A DNA stretch of 9,586 bases from the NCBI GenBank assembly GCA_021783855.1, contig JAJXTL010000113.1:1-9586 (forward strand). Direction: 5' to 3'. The notes under the pieces were generated by a model. The model did no database searches and was not told the DNA's origin. It was given only the letters and a program-made list of their open reading frames with translations. The DNA comes from Pseudomonadota bacterium (GTDB taxonomy: Bacteria > Pseudomonadota > Gammaproteobacteria > Burkholderiales > Gallionellaceae). The translations under genes were made by a program, and so were the position numbers. Within the stretch, counting starts at the first letter, position 1; each line of letters starts with the position of its first letter. This document shows positions 5,768-9,586 of the stretch, piece by piece.

Positions 5768-6100
5768 TCAAGCCTTGCGCCTGAAGGAATGCACCCATAC
5801 CAGGTCTTCCTTATTCCAAGTCATGTTCGCATGCATGCTTAAAATAATTTGCTTGTACACGTCAAGATTGGGATAACCTGCCGCCTGTGCATCGGCATCC
5901 GTCATATCGCCTATGCGCTGGCGCTCAACGGATGTCACGACAAAAGCGATACCTTCCAACTCGAATGTCTCATCCGGATAAGCATAAAGACCGTCTCTGC
6001 GTTGTTGCGTCTTTGAACCTGAGAGGCTCGCAGCGACCAGTTTGGGATGCGTCACGAGGCGGGTAATTTCACAGGTTTTTGCAGGATAATTGGCGTTCAT
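5768..6100 (-). CDS. ASCH/PUA-like small protein
   Basis: This 110-residue cytoplasmic protein has the look of an ASCH domain, a PUA-related beta-barrel fold linked with RNA binding. Residues near 27-45 (GSKTQQRRDGLYAYPDETF) and the C-terminal stretch GDMTDADAQAAGYPN through MTWNKEDLVWVHSFRR are the recognisable parts. No catalytic set or membrane segment is evident. The ATG at 6098-6100 is preceded by only a weak ribosome site (GGAAC). It stands alone, divergent from the SirB2-like gene and closed by a strong terminator, so it is probably monocistronic. Family assignment is by general pattern; no specific function can be given. Confidence 0.75.
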   Translation of the reverse strand: MNANYPAKTCEITRLVTHPKLVAASLSGSKTQQRRDGLYAYPDETFELEGIAFVVTSVERQRIGDMTDADAQAAGYPNLDVYKQIILSMHANMTWNKEDLVWVHSFRRKA

Positions 6101-6258
6101 CGGAGTGTTCCGTATTTAAAGAATAGGTTGAGTCAGACAATCACTTCTAACCGTCATGAGCGGCCCATTATGCCACGTAGCCTTTCCGAACTGTCGAACA
6201 GATTGCCGGTGCCCAAGTCCAGTCACACATGGATGACCAGATTATTATAAAATAAACG

Positions 6259-6678
6259 ATGAGTTTTCAACTGCTCAAAGCCCTGCACATTTTCCTCGTG
6301 ATCAGCACCTACACCTTGTTTGTGCTTCGTGGGATATGGAGTTTGAATGGTTCAGCCATTATGAAAAAACGCTGGGTCGGTATCGCTCCGCATGTGGTTG
6401 ACACCCTTTTGCTGACCAGTGCACTGACACTGGCTTACACCCTGCGTCAGTATCCTTTCGTGGATGCGTGGCTGACCGCCAAAGTAGCCGGATTATTGCT
6501 GTATGTCGCTCTGGGATTTGTTGCATTGCATGAACGATGGAACAAAACTGTACGCTTTGTTGCCTGGCTGGCTGCGCAGGCCGTATTTGCCTGCATCGTG
6601 CTGGTGGCCATCACGCACAATCCGCTGCCGTGGCAGCAGACCGTTCAGTCTGATTCAATCGGGCAGCCGATCGGGTGA
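6259..6678 (+). CDS. SirB2-family four-helix inner-membrane protein
   Basis: This 139-residue protein is almost entirely membrane: helices at about 6-25, 45-62, 72-91 and 99-119. It carries the SirB family signatures, His10 near the start of helix 1 (LKALHIFLV) and the PHVVDTLLLTSALTLAY segment with His45 and Asp48 opening helix 2. The family's biochemical role is not established; the name comes from a Salmonella invasion regulator locus. The ATG at 6259 is the first that precedes helix 1. No good ribosome site is visible before it, though an AT-rich stretch with TATTAT at 6243-6248 lies close by and might be a -10 giving a nearly leaderless message. The stop codon lies within a long inverted repeat shared with the convergent ompW. 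Confidence 0.85.
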   Translation: MSFQLLKALHIFLVISTYTLFVLRGIWSLNGSAIMKKRWVGIAPHVVDTLLLTSALTLAYTLRQYPFVDAWLTAKVAGLLLYVALGFVALHERWNKTVRFVAWLAAQAVFACIVLVAITHNPLPWQQTVQSDSIGQPIG

Positions 6679-6710
6679 GGCTCGTCGTTCCGGACTAACG
6701 AGCCACACCC
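6673..6710. repeat. Long inverted repeat between convergent sirB2-like gene and ompW
   Basis: GGGTGAGGCTCGT (6673-6685) and ACGAGCCACACCC (6698-6710) pair over 12 of 13 bases around a 12-base loop. The left arm includes the stop codon of the SirB2-like gene. No T-run follows on either strand, so it is at best a bidirectional, non-canonical terminator or a 3'-end stabiliser. Confidence 0.5.
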
Positions 6711-6730
6711 GAAAGAAATTCGACCGGCTG

Positions 6731-7345
6731 TTAGAACTTCCAGCCGAGACCTACACCGAGCAGAAGCGGGTTGAGCTTCAAACTAGTCAGAGGGCCGGCC
6801 GCAGTGCTTAAGTCATTATTGATATAGAGCTTTTTGACGTCGACGTTGAAGGTCATGCTGGAGGTGAGCGGAATATCGAAACCGGCCTGCAGCGCGCCGC
6901 CCCAACTGCTGCTGGAGCCGGTGATGGCACCACCGCTCAAGGAATAGCTGGAGAAATTCGTATAGTTGATACCCGCGCCGACATAGGGCCTGAAGGATGG
7001 ACTGTCGGGCAGGAAATGGTACTGTACGGTCAGGGTCGGCGGCAGCGCCTTGAGCGATCCGATAGGTGTCGCTCCGAGATTAACATTAACTTTCTGTGGA
7101 TAGGTGAGAATCAGCTCGGTAGCGATATTTTTGGTGAAAAAATAACTTAAATCCACTTCCGGAATCGTTTTGTTTTGCGCAGCGAGTCCTGCCACACTTG
7201 AACTGTTGTCCCAGTTAAGATGCACTGCCCTCACCCGCACCATCATGTCACCGGGGTTGTCTCCCGACATACCTGCATCTGCAAACGCGCTCGCGGAAAG
7301 CAGCATCGCGCAGGAAGCTGCACCTAATAAATTGATTTTGTTCAT
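6731..7345 (-). CDS. ompW: OmpW-family outer-membrane beta-barrel protein
   Basis: This 204-residue outer-membrane protein has a signal peptide (residues 1-22, ending AFA) and the OmpW eight-strand barrel pattern. Recognisable parts are the N-terminal MMVRVRAVHLNW, the middle PEVDLSYFFTKNIATELILTYP, the PYVGAGINYTNFS strand and the terminal GVGLGWKF, whose last Phe fits the barrel-assembly signal. OmpW forms a narrow, hydrophobic channel thought to pass small hydrophobic compounds; in enterobacteria it responds to oxygen and redox state. Here the gene is preceded by an exact FNR/Anr site placed as in an activated promoter. GGGGA lies 8 bases upstream of the ATG. It is convergent with the SirB2-like gene and appears to be monocistronic. 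Confidence 0.92.
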   Translation of the reverse strand: MNKINLLGAASCAMLLSASAFADAGMSGDNPGDMMVRVRAVHLNWDNSSSVAGLAAQNKTIPEVDLSYFFTKNIATELILTYPQKVNVNLGATPIGSLKALPPTLTVQYHFLPDSPSFRPYVGAGINYTNFSSYSLSGGAITGSSSSWGGALQAGFDIPLTSSMTFNVDVKKLYINNDLSTAAGPLTSLKLNPLLLGVGLGWKF

Positions 7346-7402
7346 CTTTATATCCCCGTTTGTGTAAATTTATGAATGCCGCTATATGTTTGCAGCAAAG
7401 AC

Positions 7403-7443
7403 ATTTTATTCAAAATGGTCATTTCCAATTTGATCTGGATCAA
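7403..7443 (-). promoter_or_regulatory. FNR/Anr-type box and promoter of ompW
   Basis: TTGATCTGGATCAA (7430-7443) is an exact TTGAT-N4-ATCAA palindrome. On the minus strand it is followed after 21 bp by TAAAAT (7403-7408), a 5 of 6 match to the -10. That places the box centre at about -40.5 from a start near 7396, the position used by FNR at class II activated promoters, leaving a leader of about 50 bases before ompW. It could also act on the divergent gene starting at 7604, about 160 bp away. Confidence 0.8.
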
Positions 7444-7603
7444 ATACATGAGATGGGGCAATGAAGAAATTGATACCGGTGAAGTCAGCCGGTTTGCCGA
7501 TATTGCCTTGCTAAAAACTCGTTTTACAGTAAGCTGTGGCAGCCTGACCGGATCGCCTGCAGCAAGTACCGGTCATTTCACAAAACGACAACGAAGGATG
7601 TAC

Positions 7604-7879
7604 ATGAATACCGAAAACCTATCGAAAGAGCAACGGATTCTGCGCGCGATGCGCAAGATATTGGCCAATGTCGTCAAAGACACCACGACCAAGCCCGGCA
7701 TGCCCCACCCGCTGTCGGACAGCACGATACAGGACATACGGGAATGTTTTGGCGTAATATCCGAGCGCGAGGCGGAACTGGCTGATGCACTGGGGCTGAA
7801 CAGGAATGAAAAACCGTATTACACGGATCAACCGCAAAAAACCAACGTCATCGATTTTCACAGGCCGGAAGAAAACTGA
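7604..7879 (+). CDS. Conserved hypothetical 91-aa protein
   Basis: This small soluble protein begins MNTENLSKEQRILRAMRKIL and continues through PGMPHPLSDSTIQDIRECFGVISEREAELADALGL. It looks helical, with no membrane segment, signal peptide or Cys motif. I recognise the pattern as one seen in small conserved proteobacterial proteins but know no function. The start is taken at ATG 7604 because AAGGA lies 6 bases upstream; another ATG at 7598 overlaps that site, and the open frame back to 7376 reads through the FNR box and does not look like protein. A weak promoter (TTGCCT, 16 bp, TACAGT) may lie at 7503-7530. The gene is convergent with the Sfum_1244-like gene, with only 6 bp between the two stops. 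Confidence 0.7.
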   Translation: MNTENLSKEQRILRAMRKILANVVKDTTTKPGMPHPLSDSTIQDIRECFGVISEREAELADALGLNRNEKPYYTDQPQKTNVIDFHRPEEN

Positions 7880-7885
7880 GCCGTG

Positions 7886-8923
7886 CTATAACGCCAACTC
7901 TTCTTCAGTCAGCTGTTTTTCCAGCGCGGCCACGCCTTCCTGCCGGTAAACGGCGAGCATGGCTTGCGCCATTTTCAGCCAATGCGTTTTTCCTTGCTGC
8001 ACAGCTAGCTTCAGCGGGTCGAGACGTCCCGTGTCCTGCCATTCACGCTGTGCCGACAGCATCAGCGGAAACAGCGCGCGGCGCATGCCCTCCAGATTGA
8101 CGAAATAAAAATGCAGCGAACTTGCGGCCTGATTGCCGATCAGTCCAGGCAGGGTAGACAGACAATCGGCCAGATGATCGCGCACCGCTCGCGCAATGAG
8201 TTCCACCCGGCGAGAAGTGTTCTCGGACAGCATGCGCTCCCATGCATCGCCTAACAATTCGCCCGCCAGCCCTTCACCCAGCTCATGCAATATGATGGCT
8301 TCGCTCTCCTTATCCGTCATGATCTCAAGCGCCGCATCCGGACTGTGCTCGAAGTCGTAACAGGAGAAGGCATTGGACGGCAACTTCTCGCGACCGTTCC
8401 AGCGCCATTCCTCGTATTTTTCCCAGATCATCCGTTTGACCGCTTCGCGCCGCAAATAGATGGTTCGCTTCTGCAATGCAGCGGGTGGTGCAATCATGTC
8501 GCGCGCATATTCGCAGCCGGAAACCAGGATGGTGTAGCCGTTGCGCTGTTCCTTCTTCAGCAACTGCCCGAGAAAAAAATGCGGTTTGTGGAAGCGGCCA
8601 TATCCTGCGCTGTAAACATAACCCTGCGGTATCAGCGCATCATTGATGTCATCGATAGCGAAGGGGTCCTTCTCTTCATCGCCGATGCGCAGCGCCGCAT
8701 AGGGTGAGGCTTCGACGGCATCCCAGTGCAGCTCGCGTTTGACCAGCCAACTTCCCAGATCACTTTTTGGCGGGTTCTGCGAATACGGAATGTCATGCTC
8801 CCAACGGTAATACTGGCGCATTTCCAGCAGATAAATGCACATCGTCATGTTGCGCGCATGACGCGCATCGGTAATATCGCAGTTGTTCTGAATATCGGCG
8901 ACCAGTCGGTGAAAATTCTGCAT
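7886..8923 (-). CDS. Sfum_1244-family-like conserved protein with HELGE motif
   Basis: This soluble protein of 345 residues begins MQNFHRLVADIQNNCDITDARHARNMTMCIYLLEMRQYYRWE, a pattern I associate with the uncharacterised Sfum_1244 family (positions 1-42 here). Near residue 213 is LHELGEGLAGE, containing an HExxE arrangement that resembles a metal-binding helix, though no third ligand is obvious. No signal peptide or membrane segment is seen, so it should be cytoplasmic. The start is uncertain: ATG 8923 has GGGGGAG only 2 bases upstream, while ATG 8947 would add eight residues behind a weaker AGG. It follows the RND permease on the same strand with a gap of about 45-70 bp and may be co-transcribed with it. 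Function unknown; family name from memory and moderately sure. Confidence 0.75.
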   Translation of the reverse strand: MQNFHRLVADIQNNCDITDARHARNMTMCIYLLEMRQYYRWEHDIPYSQNPPKSDLGSWLVKRELHWDAVEASPYAALRIGDEEKDPFAIDDINDALIPQGYVYSAGYGRFHKPHFFLGQLLKKEQRNGYTILVSGCEYARDMIAPPAALQKRTIYLRREAVKRMIWEKYEEWRWNGREKLPSNAFSCYDFEHSPDAALEIMTDKESEAIILHELGEGLAGELLGDAWERMLSENTSRRVELIARAVRDHLADCLSTLPGLIGNQAASSLHFYFVNLEGMRRALFPLMLSAQREWQDTGRLDPLKLAVQQGKTHWLKMAQAMLAVYRQEGVAALEKQLTEEELAL

Positions 8924-8992
8924 GGCTCCCCCGCATAATATTGGCATCGAGCCTGATTCTAAGCCCGAACCTGCGGGGTTGCCAAACGATGA

Positions 8993-9586
8993 CTATGTTG
9001 CGCTGCGGGTTTCTTTGCGCTTCCAGAGGAAGTACAGCAGCGGGATCACCAGCAGCGTCAGCGCGGTTGAAGCGAAGGTGCCGAAAATCAGCGATACCGC
9101 CAGCCCCCCGAAAACAGGGTCGGTCACCATGATCGCAGAACCCAGTATGATCGCCAACGCTGTCAGCAAGATCGGCCTGAAGCGGATCGCACCCGCCTCG
9201 ATCACCGCGTCCTTGACGCTGTAGCCGCGCGCCTCGTATTCGATGATGAAATCGATCAGCAGCAGCGAATTTCTCACCACGATGCCCGCCAGCGCAATCA
9301 CGCCTATCATGGAGGTCGCGGTAAATGCCTGATTCATCAGCCAATGACCGGGAAACACGCCGACCAGCGTGAGCGGAATCGCACCCATTACGATCAGCGG
9401 AATCACAAATGACTTGTAATAGCCGACCAGCACCAGATAGATCAGCACCAGCGCCACGATGAACGCACTGCCCAGATCGCGGAACACGTCCAGCGTAAGC
9501 CGCATCTCGCCGCCCCACAGGATTTGATAGCCTGTCATATCCTTGGGTTGCGCATCGTTGAAACCCAGATTAGCCGTAGTGAAATG
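8993..9586 (-). CDS. RND-family efflux permease, C-terminal part (5' end outside window)
   Basis: The last 197 residues of a second RND inner-membrane transporter are present; the frame is open to the window edge, so the ATG at 9538 is internal. The sequence has the final transmembrane block: LGSAFIVALVLIYLVLVGYY, PLIVMGAIPLTLVGVFPGHWL, TSMIGVIALAGIVVRNSLLLIDF, the amphipathic RFRPILLTALAIILGSAIM with its Pro-Ile-Leu-Leu-Thr signature, and SLIFGTFASTALTLLVIPLLYFLW. VVRNSLLLIDFI is the general RND pattern, unlike the ATEFGVVML of the CusA protein at the left edge, so the substrate is probably not monovalent metal. GIVVRNSLLLIDF with DPVFGGLAVSLIFGT fits the large uncharacterised group of RND permeases in environmental proteobacteria. 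It ends in a short basic tail. Substrate cannot be inferred. Confidence 0.92.
   Translation of the reverse strand, partial: HFTTANLGFNDAQPKDMTGYQILWGGEMRLTLDVFRDLGSAFIVALVLIYLVLVGYYKSFVIPLIVMGAIPLTLVGVFPGHWLMNQAFTATSMIGVIALAGIVVRNSLLLIDFIIEYEARGYSVKDAVIEAGAIRFRPILLTALAIILGSAIMVTDPVFGGLAVSLIFGTFASTALTLLVIPLLYFLWKRKETRSAT

Noticed and set aside
7376..7603. Longer start for the 91-aa protein at 7376
   Set aside because: The added residues cross the FNR box, do not look like protein, and the ribosome site favours 7604.
8793..9518. 241-aa minus-strand frame across the RND permease and the downstream gene
   Set aside because: It is an alternative frame of two recognisable genes, composed mostly of Arg, Gly, Ala and Asp, with no domain pattern.
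1..9586. CRISPR array, tRNA, rRNA or insertion sequence
   Set aside because: No regularly spaced direct repeats, cloverleaf, rRNA core or transposase frame with terminal repeats was seen on either strand.

Overview
The window looks like a chromosomal segment of a betaproteobacterium, probably of the Nitrosomonadales (ammonia- or iron-oxidiser type). This rests mainly on a minus-strand operon that matches the gene order of the ncgABC-nirK cluster described in Nitrosomonas europaea: a two-domain multicopper oxidase, a dihaem cytochrome c, a monohaem cytochrome c and a copper nitrite reductase. The taxonomic call is inference; no rRNA or other phylogenetic marker is present.

Layout. Positions 1-979 (+) hold the C-terminal third of a CusA-type Cu(I)/Ag(I) RND pump. 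Positions 980-1849 are a small graveyard of toxin-antitoxin genes: the C-terminal stub of an MqsA/Xre-type antitoxin on the minus strand (1016-1144), then a ParD-like antitoxin (1345-1575) with a clear sigma70 promoter, and its ATGA-overlapping RelE/ParE toxin, whose frame is broken by one missing base (1572-1849). Next, on the minus strand, come a CusF-like periplasmic copper protein (1931-2281), a terminator, and the denitrification operon: nirK (2388-3359), ncgC (3461-3814), ncgB (3804-4484) and ncgA (4487-5529, frameshifted). The operon promoter at 5570-5598 is followed by an NsrR-like palindrome and overlaps a second, perfect inverted repeat. The leader between ncgC and nirK is almost C-free in the mRNA and contains a canonical G-quadruplex motif.

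The right half holds ordinary housekeeping or envelope genes: an ASCH/PUA-like protein (-) with a strong terminator, a four-helix SirB2-family membrane protein (+), ompW (-) preceded by a perfect FNR/Anr box placed as in a class II FNR promoter, a 91-aa conserved hypothetical (+), a large Sfum_1244-like protein with an HELGE motif (-), and the C-terminal end of a second RND permease (-).

Taken together, the left part deals with copper (export by CusA, periplasmic binding by CusF) and with copper enzymes handling nitrite (NirK, multicopper oxidase, cytochromes c as electron carriers). Regulatory sites point to control by nitric oxide or nitrite (NsrR-like) and by oxygen (FNR-like). Two single-base deletions, in ncgA and the toxin gene, are either real decay or sequencing errors and deserve a read-level check. 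I saw no wholly new system; the most interesting items are the ncg promoter architecture, the intercistronic G-quadruplex, the broken ncgA, and the toxin break that falls exactly on a Lys-Lys slippery site.
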